A stretch of 64,000 bases of DNA from Agromyces salentinus (lineage in GTDB: Bacteria > Actinomycetota > Actinomycetes > Actinomycetales > Microbacteriaceae). Where the stretch lies: the NCBI RefSeq assembly GCF_009749395.1, contig NZ_WBIR01000015.1, forward strand, positions 1-64,000, given 5' to 3'. The number at the start of each line of letters is the position of its first letter. Within the stretch, counting starts at the first letter, position 1. Position numbers and translations under genes: made by a program. This document shows positions 1 through 9,803 of this stretch, one piece after another. The notes under the pieces are model-generated. The model did no database searches. It worked only from the letters and a program-made list of their open reading frames with translations, and was not told the DNA's origin.

Positions 1-34
1 CGGCCGGAGTCAGCCGGGCATTAGCGTGAGACAA

Positions 35-98
35 GAGAGACCTCCGTGCGTTCGAGCTGAAGAACTAGACAGCTCCAACTCGACCCCGGAGGTCTCTC
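35..98. terminator. Strong hairpin downstream of ispH
   Basis: A perfect 12-bp inverted repeat (35–46 with 87–98) encloses a further partly paired stem, about 30 bases after the ispH stop. Read on the minus strand it is followed by a short pyrimidine-rich stretch (TCTCTTGTCTC). A terminator for ispH is the simplest reading. No gene was recognised in positions 1–128. Confidence 0.5.
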
Positions 99-128
99 CT
101 ACGTCAACAACGATCCGGGTCAGTACAT

Positions 129-1208
129 CTAGGCGCGCGCGTCGGTGCGGGTGCGTCCGCCGAGCGCTCGCTCGTCGCGGTTGCCCGCGAGGTCGCGCCG
201 CAGCTCCTTCGGGAGCGAGAACATGAGGTCCTCCTCGGCGGTCTTCACCTCGCTGACCTCGCCGTAACCTGCGTCGGAGAGCGCCTCGAGCAGCTCGTGC
301 ACGAGCTCCTCCGGCACGGATGCCCCGCTGGTGACGCCGACGGTCTCGACGCCGTCGAGCCACTCCTGCTTCACCTCGCTGGCGTAGTCGACCCGGTAGG
401 CGGCCTTGGCGCCGTACTCGAGCGCGACCTCGACGAGGCGGACGCTGTTCGAGGAGTTCGCCGAGCCCACGACGATCACGAGGTCGGCGTCCTGCGCGAC
501 CTTCTTGATCGCGACCTGGCGGTTCTGGGTGGCGTAGCAGATGTCGTCGCTGGGCGGGTCGGCGAGGTTCGGGAACCGCTCGCGCAGGCGCCGCACGGTC
601 TCCATGGTCTCGTCGACCGAGAGCGTGGTCTGCGAGAGCCACACGACCTTGTCGGGGTCGCGCACCTCGATGTTCGGCACGTCCTCGGGGCTGTTCACGA
701 TGGTGACGTGGTCGGGCGCCTCGCCCGCCGTGCCCTCGACCTCCTCGTGGCCCTCGTGGCCGATGAGCAGGATCTCGAAGTCGTCGCGCGCGAAGCGCAC
801 GGCCTCGCGGTGCACCTTGGTCACGAGCGGGCAGGTCGCGTCGATGGCGTGCAGCCCGCGGTCGGATGCCGCGTTGACGACGGCCGGCGAGACGCCGTGC
901 GCGCTGAAGACGATGTGGGCACCCGAGGGCACCTCGTCGACCTCTTCGACGAAGATGGCGCCCTTCGCCTCGAGCTCGGTCACCACGTGGATGTTGTGCA
1001 CGATCTGCTTGCGCACGTAGACCGGGGCGCCGTAGTGCTCGAGCGCCTTCTCGACGGCGATCACGGCCCGGTCGACGCCGGCGCAGTAGCCGCGGGGGGC
1101 CGCGAGCAGGACGCGCTTGTGTCCGGGGACGGGGATATCCTTGAGCCGGCCGCGAAGGCCGGGCACGCGCGGCATGCCGAGGCCGATTCTGGGGGTGGTG
1201 GTCGTCAC
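129..1208 (-). CDS. ispH: 4-hydroxy-3-methylbut-2-enyl diphosphate reductase (IspH)
   Basis: Last enzyme of the MEP isoprenoid pathway. It reductively dehydroxylates HMBPP to IPP and DMAPP using a [4Fe-4S] cluster. The 359-residue protein has all three cluster cysteines in family context: C42 (PRGYCAGV), C126 (DATCPLV) and C224 (ICYATQN), plus the SANSSNS substrate-binding motif near residue 250. The GTG start is chosen because a TAGAAT -10 box lies exactly 6 bases upstream (1215–1220), the spacing of a leaderless transcript. The gene is divergent from xseA, with only 58 bases between the starts. Length is normal for actinobacteria, with a roughly 30-residue N-terminal extension before the first conserved block. 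Confidence 0.96.
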   Translation of the reverse strand: MTTTTPRIGLGMPRVPGLRGRLKDIPVPGHKRVLLAAPRGYCAGVDRAVIAVEKALEHYGAPVYVRKQIVHNIHVVTELEAKGAIFVEEVDEVPSGAHIVFSAHGVSPAVVNAASDRGLHAIDATCPLVTKVHREAVRFARDDFEILLIGHEGHEEVEGTAGEAPDHVTIVNSPEDVPNIEVRDPDKVVWLSQTTLSVDETMETVRRLRERFPNLADPPSDDICYATQNRQVAIKKVAQDADLVIVVGSANSSNSVRLVEVALEYGAKAAYRVDYASEVKQEWLDGVETVGVTSGASVPEELVHELLEALSDAGYGEVSEVKTAEEDLMFSLPKELRRDLAGNRDERALGGRTRTDARA

Positions 1209-1214
1209 CGTCCC

Positions 1215-1220
1215 ATTCTA
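1215..1220 (-). promoter_or_regulatory. -10 box of leaderless ispH promoter
   Basis: TAGAAT on the minus strand, six bases before the GTG of ispH. A start of transcription about 7 bases downstream would coincide with the start codon. The same architecture recurs at other genes in this window. Confidence 0.55.
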
Positions 1221-1266
1221 CGTTGGGCCGGCTGTGCGCCCGCCGACCGAACCCCGAGGAGGACCC

Positions 1267-2529
1267 ATGACGGATGCCGCGCCGACGCGAGACGCGCCGT
1301 GGCCCGTCGCCACTCTGTCGGGAAAGCTCAAGGACTGGATCGACCGGCTCGGCATGGTCTGGGTCGAGGGCGAGATCACGCAGTGGGGCGTCTCGGGCGG
1401 CAACGTCTACGGCAAGTTGAAGGACCTCGAGGCCGACGCCACGATCTCGTTCACGATGTGGTCCTCGGTGCGGGCGAAGCTCTCGGAGCAGTTCAAGCAG
1501 GGCGATCATGCGGTCCTGCTCGTCAAGCCCAGCTGGTGGGTCAAGGGCGGTTCGCTCTCGATGCAGGTCTACGACATGAAGCACGTCGGCCTCGGCGACC
1601 TGCTCGAGCGGCTCGAGAAGCTGCGCAGGCAGCTCGCGGCCGAGGGCCTCTTCGAGCCGTCGCGCAAGCGCGCCCTCCCCTTCCTGCCGGGTGTGGTCGG
1701 CCTCATCACGGGCCGCGACAGCGATGCCGAGAAGGACGTGCTCCGCAATGCGCGGCTGCGCTGGCCGGCCGTCGAGTTCCGCATCGAGTACGCCACGGTG
1801 CAGGGCGACCGCACGCCGGTCGAGGTCGCGAGGGCGATCCGCCACCTCGACACCGACCCGTCGGTCGAGGTCATCATCGTCGCCCGCGGCGGCGGGGACT
1901 TCCAGAACCTGCTCGGCTTCAGCGACGAGCGCGTCGTCCGCGCGGCGGCCGAGGCGACCACGCCGATCGTGTCCGCCATCGGCCACGAGGCCGACCGTCC
2001 CCTGCTCGACGACGTCGCCGACCTGCGGGCCTCGACCCCGACGGATGCCGCGAAGCGCGTCATCCCCGACGTCACCGAGGAGCTCGCCCGGGTCGACTCG
2101 GTTCGCGCGAGGCTCGGCATGCGGCTGGCCTCGATCCTCACCCGGGAACGCGATCGCATCGGGCACCTGCGCATGCGGCCCGTGCTGGCCGACGGCGCGT
2201 GGATCGTCGACCGCCGCGCCGAAGAGCTCACGAGGTGGGTCGCTAGGGGTTCCGAGCTCGTCGAACGCCAGGTCGAACGCCAGACGTCGCGCATCGGCGA
2301 GCTGCGCGGTCACCTCCGGGCACTCTCGCCGCAGGCGACGCTCGACCGCGGGTACGCGATCGTCCAGGGTTCCGACGGCCACGTCGTCAGGGGCCCCCTC
2401 GGCGCGCCCGAGGGCGCCGACCTCGTCGTCACCCTCGCCGAGGGCACCATCGGCGCCCGCTCGATGGGCGCCGTGGCCGCCGGCAGCACCCCCCACGCCC
2501 CCGACGAACCTGTCGGCGACGCCGAATAG
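1267..2529 (+). CDS. xseA: Exodeoxyribonuclease VII large subunit
   Basis: Catalytic subunit of ExoVII, which degrades single-stranded DNA to oligonucleotides in both directions. The 420-residue product has an N-terminal OB-fold DNA-binding domain (about residues 10–110, around [19 protein letters not shown]), the ExoVII catalytic core (about 115–330, with [14 protein letters not shown] and [13 protein letters not shown]) and a C-terminal helical part ending in a GYAIV segment. The ATG at 1267 is chosen over an upstream in-frame start because AGGAGG lies about 6 bases before it and the upstream start would overlap ispH. xseB follows directly; the two form an operon. Confidence 0.95.
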   Translation: MTDAAPTRDAPWPVATLSGKLKDWIDRLGMVWVEGEITQWGVSGGNVYGKLKDLEADATISFTMWSSVRAKLSEQFKQGDHAVLLVKPSWWVKGGSLSMQVYDMKHVGLGDLLERLEKLRRQLAAEGLFEPSRKRALPFLPGVVGLITGRDSDAEKDVLRNARLRWPAVEFRIEYATVQGDRTPVEVARAIRHLDTDPSVEVIIVARGGGDFQNLLGFSDERVVRAAAEATTPIVSAIGHEADRPLLDDVADLRASTPTDAAKRVIPDVTEELARVDSVRARLGMRLASILTRERDRIGHLRMRPVLADGAWIVDRRAEELTRWVARGSELVERQVERQTSRIGELRGHLRALSPQATLDRGYAIVQGSDGHVVRGPLGAPEGADLVVTLAEGTIGARSMGAVAAGSTPHAPDEPVGDAE

Positions 2530-2530
2530 A

Positions 2531-2779
2531 ATGACTGCCATGCCCCCCACCACGGATGTCTCCGAGCTGAGCTACGAGCAGGCGCGCGACGAACTCGTCC
2601 AGGTCGTCGCAGAGCTCGAGCAGGGCTCGGCGACCCTCGAGCACTCGCTCGCCCTCTGGGAGCGCGGCGAGGCGCTCGCGGCCAGGTGCGAGGAGTGGCT
2701 GGTCGGCGCGAAGGCCCGCCTCGACGCCGCCCGGGCGAGCGCGAACGCCGCCGGCGCGGCATCCGACGAGGGTCGCTGA
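2531..2779 (+). CDS. xseB: Exodeoxyribonuclease VII small subunit
   Basis: Small helical subunit of ExoVII; several copies coat each XseA subunit. The product is 82 residues, with the family pattern [14 protein letters not shown]...[19 protein letters not shown]. It begins one base after the xseA stop. A second ATG at 2540 is preceded by TAGAAT and 7 bases, so a shorter leaderless version of 79 residues is possible. Its stop overlaps the start of the next gene (ATGA), which suggests coupled translation. Confidence 0.93.
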   Translation: MTAMPPTTDVSELSYEQARDELVQVVAELEQGSATLEHSLALWERGEALAARCEEWLVGAKARLDAARASANAAGAASDEGR

Positions 2780-3420
2780 TGGCGGCGAAGCCGGCGCCCG
2801 TGGTGGCCGAGCTCGGCCGCCCCGAGACGCCGGAGGAGACCGCGGCCCGCAAGGCGCGCAACTCGCACAACCATCGGGCACGCCAGACCACCCGCAACCT
2901 CGTCTACGCGCTGCTCGCGAGCCTCGTCGTGGTGCTCGTCATCGTGCTCGCCGTGCCCCGCAGCAACGAGGCCCTCGAGCGCGACGTCGACGTGGCGGCC
3001 GTCGCCGAGCAGGCGCAGGCCGGCAGCGACCAGCCCCTCGCGGTGCCCGAGCTCCCCGACGGCTGGAGCGCGAACGCCGCCGAGCTGCGCCGCAGTGAGA
3101 CCGACGGGGTCACGGCCTGGTACACCGGCTACGTGACTCCCGAGAACGAGTACCTGGGCATGCACCAGGGCCTCGACGCCAACCCGACGTGGGTCGCCGG
3201 GCTCCTGGCCCGCACGCTCGCCACGGGAACGGTCGAACTCGACGGCGTCGACTGGACCGTCTACGACAACCGCGAGTCGCCCGAAGACCTGGGCAATGCG
3301 CGGTACGGGCTGACGACCGAGGCGGGCGGCACGACCTTCGTGCTCGTCGGCACGGCCACCGATGCCGAGTTCGCCACGATGGCCGCGGCGCTGACGCCGA
3401 CCATCCAGGCGCAGCAGTGA
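2779..3420 (+). CDS. DUF4245 domain membrane-anchored protein
   Basis: Actinobacterial protein of unknown function, 213 residues. A charged cytoplasmic tail of about 40 residues precedes one hydrophobic segment (about 42–60, LVYALLASLVVVLVIVLAV). The rest is an extracytoplasmic domain with the DUF4245 signature features (PDGWSANAAELR, WYTGYVTPENEY, and a C-terminal LVGTATDAEF stretch). It is translationally coupled to xseB by an ATGA overlap. That order is common in Microbacteriaceae and other actinobacteria, but no role in ExoVII is established. Confidence 0.88.
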   Translation: MAAKPAPVVAELGRPETPEETAARKARNSHNHRARQTTRNLVYALLASLVVVLVIVLAVPRSNEALERDVDVAAVAEQAQAGSDQPLAVPELPDGWSANAAELRRSETDGVTAWYTGYVTPENEYLGMHQGLDANPTWVAGLLARTLATGTVELDGVDWTVYDNRESPEDLGNARYGLTTEAGGTTFVLVGTATDAEFATMAAALTPTIQAQQ

Positions 3421-3462
3421 TGTCCCGCACCACCTGACGTTCGTCCACACCGAGGAGCCGCC

Positions 3463-4116
3463 GTGACCGATCCCTCCGCTCGCCCCACCACCCCGGCCGA
3501 GACGTGGCGGGAGCTCCGCCGCGGCAACGAGCGGTTCGTCTCCGGCGCCCCGGAGCACCCGCGCCAGGACGTCGAGCGCCGCGCGTCGCTCAGCGAGGGG
3601 CAGCGCCCGCTCGTCGCCATCTTCGGCTGCAGCGACTCCCGCCTGTCGGCCGAGATCATCTTCGACATCGGCCTCGGCGACGCGTTCGTCGTGCGCAACG
3701 CCGGCCAGGTCATCTCCTCCTCGGTGGTGGGCTCGCTGGAGTACGCCGTCGGCGTCCTGCACGTCCCGCTCATCCTGGTGCTGGGCCACGACCGGTGCGG
3801 TGCCGTCCAGGCCGCGATCACCTCGCAGACGGACGGCGCCGAGCCGCTCCCGGCGCACATCGCGGCGCTCGTGGCCAGCATCGTCCCGTCCGTACGACGC
3901 GTGGCCGGCGGCGATCCGAACGCGCCCGTCGACGGCGCGAAGGTCGACGCCGCCTACGTCGGCCGCGAGCATCTCCGGGCCACGGTCTCACGCCTGCTCG
4001 AGGAATCCGAGATGATCAGCGACGCGATCGCAGCGGGTACGCTGGCCATCGTGGGCGCGAACTACCGCCTCTCCCAGGGTCTGGTCGACACCGACGTCGT
4101 CATCGGCCAGATCTGA
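3463..4116 (+). CDS. Beta-class carbonic anhydrase
   Basis: Interconverts CO2 and bicarbonate. The 217-residue protein keeps the zinc ligands and catalytic dyad of the beta class: C56 and D58 in GCSDSR, H109 and C112 in GHDRCG. The GTG start at 3463 has GAGGAG about 8 bases upstream. It lies 42 bases after the DUF4245 gene and 79 bases before fumC, all on the same strand. No signal peptide is seen, so the enzyme should be cytoplasmic, where it would supply bicarbonate to carboxylases or help pH balance. Confidence 0.94.
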   Translation: MTDPSARPTTPAETWRELRRGNERFVSGAPEHPRQDVERRASLSEGQRPLVAIFGCSDSRLSAEIIFDIGLGDAFVVRNAGQVISSSVVGSLEYAVGVLHVPLILVLGHDRCGAVQAAITSQTDGAEPLPAHIAALVASIVPSVRRVAGGDPNAPVDGAKVDAAYVGREHLRATVSRLLEESEMISDAIAAGTLAIVGANYRLSQGLVDTDVVIGQI

Positions 4117-4195
4117 CGGCTGCCGCGGCATCCGCCCACCTCACCAGCCCGCTGCACGAGTTCCACGGGCACGCGAACCGGAAGGAATCACCCTG

Positions 4196-5608
4196 GTGGA
4201 CAACACCGCCGACTACCGCATCGAACACGACACCATGGGCGAGGTGCGGGTTCCCGCCTCCGCCCTCTACCGCGCGCAGACGCAGCGCGCCGTCGAGAAC
4301 TTCCCGATCTCGGGCAAGGGCCTCGAGCCCGCCCAGATCGCCTCGCTCGCACGCATCAAGAAGTCCGCCGCGCAGGCCAACGCGCAGCTCGGCGTGCTCG
4401 ACGCCGACATCGCGGACGCGATCGTCTCCGCAGCCGACGAGGTCATCGGCGGCGTGCACGGGTTCGTCGAGCACTTCCCGGTCGACACGTACCAGACCGG
4501 GTCGGGCACGTCCTCGAACATGAACATGAACGAGGTGCTCGCCACGGTCGCCACCGCGAAGCTCGGTCGCGACGTGCACCCCAACGACCACGTCAACGCA
4601 TCGCAGTCCTCGAACGACGTGTTCCCGACCTCGGTGCACATCGCCGTCACGGCCGCGCTCATCGACGAACTCATCCCCGCACTCGACCACCTCGCGGTCG
4701 CACTCGAGGTCAAGGCCGAGGCATGGGCCGAGGTCGTCAAGTCCGGCCGCACGCACCTCATGGATGCCACGCCGGTCACCCTCGGACAGGAGTTCGGCGG
4801 CTACGCCCGACAGGTCCGCCTCGGCATCGAGCGCGTGCGCACGGCGCTCCCCCGCGTCGCCGAGGTGCCGCTCGGCGGCACGGCCGTCGGCACGGGCATC
4901 AACACGCCCGCCGGGTTCCCCCAGCTCGTCATCGAGCTCCTGCAGCGCGACACCGAGCTGCCGATCACCGAGGCGGCCGACCACTTCGAGGCCCAGGCCA
5001 ACCGCGACGGCCTCGTCGACGCATCCGGTGCGCTGCGCACCATCGCGGTCAGCATCACGAAGATCTGCAACGACCTCCGCTGGATGGGCTCCGGCCCCAA
5101 CACCGGCCTCGGCGAGATCTTCATCCCCGACCTGCAGCCGGGCTCCTCGATCATGCCCGGCAAGGTCAACCCGGTCATCCCCGAGGCCGTGCTCATGGTC
5201 GCCGCCCGCGTCATCGGCAACGACGCGACCGTGGCGTGGGCCGGTGCATCCGGATCCTTCGAGCTCAACGTGCAGATCCCCGTCATGGGCACGGCGCTGC
5301 TCGAGTCCATCCGCCTGCTCGCCAACGCCTCGCGCGTGCTCGCCGACAAGACGGTCGACGGCCTCGAGGCCAACCTCGACCGGCTCACCGCGCTCGCGGG
5401 CATGTCGCCCTCGATCGTGACGCCGCTCAACAAGCTCATCGGGTACGAGGCGGCCGCCAAGATCGCGAAGCACTCCGTCAAGGAGGGCGTCACCGTCCGG
5501 GAGGCCGTCATCGGCCTCGGCTACGTGGAGCGCGGCGACCTCACCGAGGAGCAGCTCGACACCGCACTCGACCTGCTGTCGATGACCCGCCCGCCGCAGG
5601 CGAAGTAG
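4196..5608 (+). CDS. fumC: Class II fumarate hydratase
   Basis: Reversible hydration of fumarate to L-malate in the TCA cycle; iron-independent homotetramer. The 470-residue product has the superfamily signature [11 protein letters not shown] (about 317–326), the substrate motif [13 protein letters not shown] (about 102–114) and [11 protein letters not shown] near 183–193. The GTG start is preceded by GGAAGGA. The N-terminal sequence [14 protein letters not shown] is typical of FumC and not of aspartase or argininosuccinate lyase. Two hairpins follow the gene. Confidence 0.96.
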   Translation: MDNTADYRIEHDTMGEVRVPASALYRAQTQRAVENFPISGKGLEPAQIASLARIKKSAAQANAQLGVLDADIADAIVSAADEVIGGVHGFVEHFPVDTYQTGSGTSSNMNMNEVLATVATAKLGRDVHPNDHVNASQSSNDVFPTSVHIAVTAALIDELIPALDHLAVALEVKAEAWAEVVKSGRTHLMDATPVTLGQEFGGYARQVRLGIERVRTALPRVAEVPLGGTAVGTGINTPAGFPQLVIELLQRDTELPITEAADHFEAQANRDGLVDASGALRTIAVSITKICNDLRWMGSGPNTGLGEIFIPDLQPGSSIMPGKVNPVIPEAVLMVAARVIGNDATVAWAGASGSFELNVQIPVMGTALLESIRLLANASRVLADKTVDGLEANLDRLTALAGMSPSIVTPLNKLIGYEAAAKIAKHSVKEGVTVREAVIGLGYVERGDLTEEQLDTALDLLSMTRPPQAK

Positions 5609-5635
5609 GTCCGCTGCAGCCCGGTTCGCCTCGCA

Positions 5636-5677
5636 CGCCGAACACCCGTCACGCTCGCTCGTGACGGGCGTTCGGCG
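5636..5677 (+). terminator. Rho-independent-like terminator of fumC
   Basis: An 18-base inverted repeat (5636–5653 with 5660–5677) with a single mismatch and a 6-base loop, 27 bases after the fumC stop. No T-tract follows, which is usual in high-GC actinobacteria. Confidence 0.65.
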
Positions 5678-5705
5678 TCTCGCCCTCGAACGCCGCGCAG
5701 GCGAT

Positions 5706-5773
5706 CGAACGCTGCTCAGGCCGGAACGCCGCCGATCGGCCTGACGCCCGTGCGTTCGCCTGAGCAGCGTTCG
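5706..5773. terminator. Second long inverted repeat between fumC and the KTSC gene
   Basis: A perfect 16-bp repeat (5706–5721 with 5758–5773) with a 36-base spacer that can itself fold (CAGGCC at 5717–5722 with GGCCTG at 5738–5743). It lies just past the stop of the minus-strand KTSC gene, so it could terminate that gene. The motif GAACGC/GCGTTC is reused several times here. A repetitive extragenic palindrome is an alternative. Confidence 0.45.
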
Positions 5774-5789
5774 CCCCCCGGAGAACGGG

Positions 5790-6002
5790 TCAGCGGACCC
5801 TGCGGTACTCGTGCCCCTTCACGCGCTCGCCGACGACGCGCCACGGATGCGGCTGCGCCGCCTCGAGCTCGTCGTACAGCTCGGGTTCGACGTCGAGGTA
5901 CTCGTACACCGACCCCGATTCGAACTCGACGGTCAGCACGCGCCGGGCGACGTCGTACACGGCGCCGTTCAGCGCATCGGAGTGGATCCGCGGAACCCTC
6001 AT
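5790..6002 (-). CDS. KTSC domain protein
   Basis: A 70-residue single-domain protein. It has the KTSC-type pattern: an N-terminal SDALNGAVYDVARRVLTVEF, then SGSVYEYLDVEPELYDEL, and a C-terminal WRVVGERVKGHEYRRV. KTSC domains occur alone or fused to nucleic-acid enzymes, and their biochemical role is unknown. The ATG at 6002 was chosen because the conserved domain begins within 10 residues of it; the longer frame upstream has no homology. It lies downstream of phoH on the same strand, about 170 bases away. Confidence 0.75.
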   Translation of the reverse strand: MRVPRIHSDALNGAVYDVARRVLTVEFESGSVYEYLDVEPELYDELEAAQPHPWRVVGERVKGHEYRRVR

Positions 6003-6172
6003 GGACTCAGGCAACCACGGCCGACGGCTCGGGCGAACCCCCTTGCGCGACGCCGCCGACGGTGGCAGCGCGGCGAGCGACGCGCAGTGAGCTCGCGATC
6101 CACACGAACGGATGTCGCCGCCCAGGGCACGCACCCGGCCGCGTGCGGGCATGCCCGCACGCGGCCGGGCGC

Positions 6173-7552
6173 CTACGCCAGTTCGGCGCCGTCGAGCATC
6201 TCCGACACGAGCGCCGCGATCGCCGAGCGCTCCGACCGGGTGAGCGTGATGTGGGCGAAGAGCGGATGCCCCTTCAGCGTCTCGATGACCGAGGCCACGC
6301 CGTCATGCCGCCCGACGCGCAGGTTGTCGCGCTGCGCGACGTCGTGCGTGAGCACCACGCGCGAGTTCTGGCCGATCCGCGAGAGCACCGTGAGCAGCAC
6401 GTTCCGCTCGAGCGACTGCGCCTCGTCGACGATCACGAAGGCGTCGTGCAACGACCGCCCCCGGATGTGCGTGAGCGGCAGCACCTCGAGGATCCCGCGT
6501 TCCACGACCTCGTCGAGCACGTTGTCGGAGACGACGGAGCCGAGGGTGTCGAACACGGCCTGGCCCCACGGATTCATCTTCTCGCCCTGGTCGCCGGGCA
6601 GGTAGCCGAGCTCCTGTCCGCCGACCGCGTACAGCGGCCGGAAGACCATGATCTTCTTGTGCTGCTGACGTTCGAGCACCGCCTCGAGGCCCGCGCAGAG
6701 CGCGAGCGCCGACTTGCCGGTGCCGGCGCGTCCGCCGAGCGAGAGGATGCCGATCTCCGGGTCGAGCAGCAGGTCGATCGCGAGGCGCTGCTCGGCGGAA
6801 CGACCGTGCAGCCCGAACACGTCGCGGTCGCCGCGCACGAGTCGGACCTCGCGCTCCCCCACCACGCGTGCGAGGGCCGAGCCGCGGTCGGAGTGGATCA
6901 CGAGCCCGGTGTTGACCGGCACGCCGGCGACCTCGGGCACGGAGAGGTGCTCCTGCTCGTACAGCTTCGCCATGTCGTTCGAGCCCAGCGTCACCTCGCT
7001 CATGCCGGTCCAGCCGGAGTCGAGCGCGAGCTCGGCCCGGTACTCCTGCGCGTCGAGGCCGATCGAGGCGGCCTTCACGCGGAGCGGCAGGTCCTTGGAG
7101 ACGACCGTGACGGCCACGCCGTCGTTCGCGAGGTTCGCCGCGCAGGCGAGGATGCGCGAGTCGTTGTCGCCGAGCTGGAGTCCGCTCGGCAGCACCGAGG
7201 GGTTCGAGTGGTTCAACTCCACGCGCAGGGACCCTCCGTCCCCCACCGGGATCGGGAAGTCGAGGCGCTCGTGCTCGATCCGGAGTTCGTCGAGGATGCG
7301 CAGCGACTGGCGCGCGAAGTAGCCGATCTCGGGGTCGTTGCGCTTGGCCTCGAGCTCCGCGATGACCACCACGGGAAGCACGACCGAGTGCTCGGCGAAC
7401 CTGAACAGCGCCTTCGGATCCGACAGCAGCACCGAGGTGTCGAGCACGTAGGTGCGTTCATCCTGCGCGGCACCGGTCGGCGATGCGGCATCCGGTCGCT
7501 GCTTGCGTCCGGTGGATGCTGCGACGGACTGGGAGGTTTCGAGTGAGGCCAC
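6173..7552 (-). CDS. PIN domain–PhoH fusion ATPase/RNase
   Basis: A two-domain protein of 459 residues. An N-terminal PIN-type RNase domain (about 33–165; acidic residues D38 in VLDTS and D131 in GDNDSR) is followed by a PhoH P-loop ATPase (about 245–455; Walker A GRAGTGKS at 274–281, DEAQ at 376–379). Proteins of this PhoH2/YlaK layout have been described as RNA helicase-RNases. The start is a GTG preceded by GCAGGAGCG. The region upstream to 7764 is 212 bases with no gene and should carry the promoter. Confidence 0.92.
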   Translation of the reverse strand: MASLETSQSVAASTGRKQRPDAASPTGAAQDERTYVLDTSVLLSDPKALFRFAEHSVVLPVVVIAELEAKRNDPEIGYFARQSLRILDELRIEHERLDFPIPVGDGGSLRVELNHSNPSVLPSGLQLGDNDSRILACAANLANDGVAVTVVSKDLPLRVKAASIGLDAQEYRAELALDSGWTGMSEVTLGSNDMAKLYEQEHLSVPEVAGVPVNTGLVIHSDRGSALARVVGEREVRLVRGDRDVFGLHGRSAEQRLAIDLLLDPEIGILSLGGRAGTGKSALALCAGLEAVLERQQHKKIMVFRPLYAVGGQELGYLPGDQGEKMNPWGQAVFDTLGSVVSDNVLDEVVERGILEVLPLTHIRGRSLHDAFVIVDEAQSLERNVLLTVLSRIGQNSRVVLTHDVAQRDNLRVGRHDGVASVIETLKGHPLFAHITLTRSERSAIAALVSEMLDGAELA

Positions 7553-7764
7553 GACCGCTCCTGCCCCGAGCGTGTCCGCTCGGCTCTCGCGCCGGCCGGC
7601 GAATCCTCCTACACGAGCGCTTCACGAGCCGACTCGTTCGGGCACCTTGCCCGATGCCAGTGACGCTACGACCGCATCGCGGAATCCGGAGGACCGACAC
7701 GCGGACGCCGTGCACGACGACACGCAGTGTTCACATTCGAGCGAGCGGATGCCGCGGGCCGGCG

Positions 7765-8883
7765 TCAGTACGTCGCGACGGTGCCGAACGAGATGAACGC
7801 CGAGCGGAGCATGTCGAGGGTCTCGGTGCCGGTGCCGGCGTGCACGCTGAGCCGCACCTGCCCGAGGCGCGTGGTGGCGGTCACGCCGTGGTTGTGCAGG
7901 GACGCGGTGAGCAGGGTCACCTGGCCCTCGGGCGGCTCGATGACGACGAGACCCGCCCGCTCGTGCTCGGTGCGCGAGGAGACCACGGCGAACGCGAACT
8001 CGTCGGCGAGGTCGATGACGCGGCTGACGTTCTCGGCGACGGCGGTGTTGACGGCCGGCACGCCGACGTCGGCGATCTCCTCCATCGCCGCCGCGAACCG
8101 GGCCTGGGCGATGGGGTCGGGGTTGGTGACGCGGAACGCCTTCGCCCCGGGTGCCGGCGGCGGGACGAAGCCCCACGGCTCGACCTCCTCGGTTCCCGAG
8201 TAGCCGGAGAAGACCGGCGTCAGGCGCTCGACCGCGCGTTCGGAGAGCGCCATGAAGCCGGTGCCCCAGCCGGAGCGGCACCACTTCTGCCCACCGGTGA
8301 CGACGACGTCGGCGGCCTGCCACGGCGCGTCGACGACACCGAAGCCCTGGATCGCGTCGACGATGAGCAGGCGATCGCCGATGACCTGGCGGATGCCCTC
8401 GATGTCGCACAGGTAGCCCGTGCGCGAGTCGACGAGGCTCACGGCCACGGCGACGACGCTCGACTCGATCTGGTCGCGGATCTGGCCGGGCGTGACCTTG
8501 CCGTGGTCGGTCTCGAGCCAGACGGGCTGCACGGTGTGCAGCGCCTCCTGCGCGCGAACCGCGGTGATCGGCACGCTCGGGAACTCGTCGGGCGAGAGCA
8601 GCACGCTGCCGGTGAGCCCGAACATGGCGTGCATGAGCCCGGTGGTGGTGTTCGGGGTGAAGACGATCTGCTCGGCCGGGAACCCGGTCAGCGCGGATGC
8701 CGCGTCGCGGACCCGGGCGTCCTGCTCACCGAACACGCCGGAGCTGCCATGGCGGGCACGCTCGAGCACGTGCGTGAGGGCATTGCCCTCCTCGGCCGCG
8801 GCCTTGGACAACGGTCCGAACCGGCCGTAGTCGAGGTATCCGGGTTCTTCGCCGAACCCGTCGACGAATGCGTCGATGCCCAT
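7765..8883 (-). CDS. Class V aminotransferase-fold PLP enzyme
   Basis: A fold-type I PLP-dependent enzyme of 372 residues (class V aminotransferase/cysteine desulfurase-like). The Schiff-base lysine is K200 in TGGQKWCRSGWGTGF and the pyridine-nitrogen aspartate is D176 in IVDAIQGFG. The substrate cannot be fixed from sequence. The desulfurase active-site cysteine loop is not evident, so an aminotransferase or isopenicillin-N-epimerase-like enzyme is more likely than an IscS/SufS protein. AGGAGGAAC precedes the ATG. It lies 61 bases downstream of the cis-prenyltransferase on the same strand. Confidence 0.85.
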   Translation of the reverse strand: MGIDAFVDGFGEEPGYLDYGRFGPLSKAAAEEGNALTHVLERARHGSSGVFGEQDARVRDAASALTGFPAEQIVFTPNTTTGLMHAMFGLTGSVLLSPDEFPSVPITAVRAQEALHTVQPVWLETDHGKVTPGQIRDQIESSVVAVAVSLVDSRTGYLCDIEGIRQVIGDRLLIVDAIQGFGVVDAPWQAADVVVTGGQKWCRSGWGTGFMALSERAVERLTPVFSGYSGTEEVEPWGFVPPPAPGAKAFRVTNPDPIAQARFAAAMEEIADVGVPAVNTAVAENVSRVIDLADEFAFAVVSSRTEHERAGLVVIEPPEGQVTLLTASLHNHGVTATTRLGQVRLSVHAGTGTETLDMLRSAFISFGTVATY

Positions 8884-8944
8884 TCGTTCCTCCTTCTCCG
8901 AGCGCTATCTTGGCAGACCGGTGCGAGCCGCGGTGCGGCGGACC

Positions 8945-9730
8945 TCAGCTGCCGAACCGGCGGTGCCGACGGGCGTAGTCGCGGATGGCGCGCAGGAAGT
9001 CCACCTGCCGGAGGTCGGGACCGAGCGCCTCGACGAAGTAGAACTCGCTGTGGGCGGCCTGCCAGAGCATGAAGTCGCTGAGCCGCTGCTCCCCCGACGT
9101 GCGGATGACGAGGTCGGGGTCGGGCTGCCCGCCCGTGTACAGGTGCTCGCCGATGAGGTCGGGCGTGAGGCGCTCGGCGAGGTCCTCGAGGCTGCGCCCC
9201 TCGGCGTGGTGCGCCGCGACGATCGAGCGCATCGCGTCGGTGATCTCCTTGCGACCGCCGTAGCCGACGGCCAGGTTCACGTGCATTCCCCGCTTGTCGG
9301 CCGTGCGGTGCTCGGCTGCATCGAGCGCGGCGACGAGCGGTTCCGGCAGGCCGGCATCCGACCCCACGTGCTGCACCCGCCAGTCGCGGTAGTGCGAGAG
9401 CTCCTCCGCGAGCTCGGCGATGATCTCGATGAGCGCGGAGAGCTCCTCCGAGGCGCGATTGCCGAGGTTGTCGCTGGAGAGCAGATAGAGGGTCACGACC
9501 TCGACGCCGAGGTCGTCGCACCACTCGAGGAACTCGCGGACCTTCGCTGCACCGGCGCGATGGCCGTGGGCCGCGGTGTCGTAGCCGAGCTGCCGTGCCC
9601 AGCGGCGGTTGCCGTCGATGATCATCGCGACATGCCGGGGAAGCGTGGCCCGTTCGAGTCCGCGTCGCAGCCGCCGCTCGTAAAGGCGGTAGAGGATGCC
9701 GCGACCGAGGGGCTGATCGCTGGATTGCAC
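8945..9730 (-). CDS. uppS: Isoprenyl transferase (cis-prenyltransferase, UppS family)
   Basis: Condenses IPP onto an allylic diphosphate in Z configuration to make long-chain polyprenyl diphosphates for cell-wall lipid carriers. The 261-residue protein has the catalytic aspartate D39 in MIIDGNRRWA, plus GYGGRKEI and the C-terminal RTSGEQRLSDFMLWQ. A GTG start with TAGTGT 6 bases upstream (9737–9742) suggests a leaderless mRNA. It lies beside a hemolysin-III gene, the same neighbourhood as M. tuberculosis Rv1085c–Rv1086. Rv1086 makes short-chain Z-farnesyl diphosphate, so the chain length made here is uncertain. Confidence 0.9.
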   Translation of the reverse strand: MQSSDQPLGRGILYRLYERRLRRGLERATLPRHVAMIIDGNRRWARQLGYDTAAHGHRAGAAKVREFLEWCDDLGVEVVTLYLLSSDNLGNRASEELSALIEIIAELAEELSHYRDWRVQHVGSDAGLPEPLVAALDAAEHRTADKRGMHVNLAVGYGGRKEITDAMRSIVAAHHAEGRSLEDLAERLTPDLIGEHLYTGGQPDPDLVIRTSGEQRLSDFMLWQAAHSEFYFVEALGPDLRQVDFLRAIRDYARRHRRFGS

Positions 9731-9736
9731 GCCGCT

Positions 9737-9742
9737 ACACTA
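9737..9742 (-). promoter_or_regulatory. -10 box of leaderless uppS promoter
   Basis: TAGTGT on the minus strand, six bases before the GTG start of uppS. It lies back to back with the trhA promoter in a 73-base divergent intergenic region. Confidence 0.5.
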
Positions 9743-9791
9743 CCGCGCCGCAGCCCCGCGTACTCACAGCCGGTCGTGACCGCGCTGGCCC

Positions 9792-9797
9792 TACGCT
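9792..9797 (+). promoter_or_regulatory. -10 box of leaderless hemolysin-III gene
   Basis: TACGCT six bases before the ATG at 9804. No Shine-Dalgarno sequence is present, in agreement with a leaderless transcript. Confidence 0.55.
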
Positions 9798-9803
9798 GTC
9801 AGC

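Noticed and set aside
10..2553. Very long minus-strand open frame across ispH, xseA and xseB
   Set aside because: Arg/Ala/Gly-rich shadow frame typical of high-GC DNA. The real genes on this stretch have strong family motifs and better starts.
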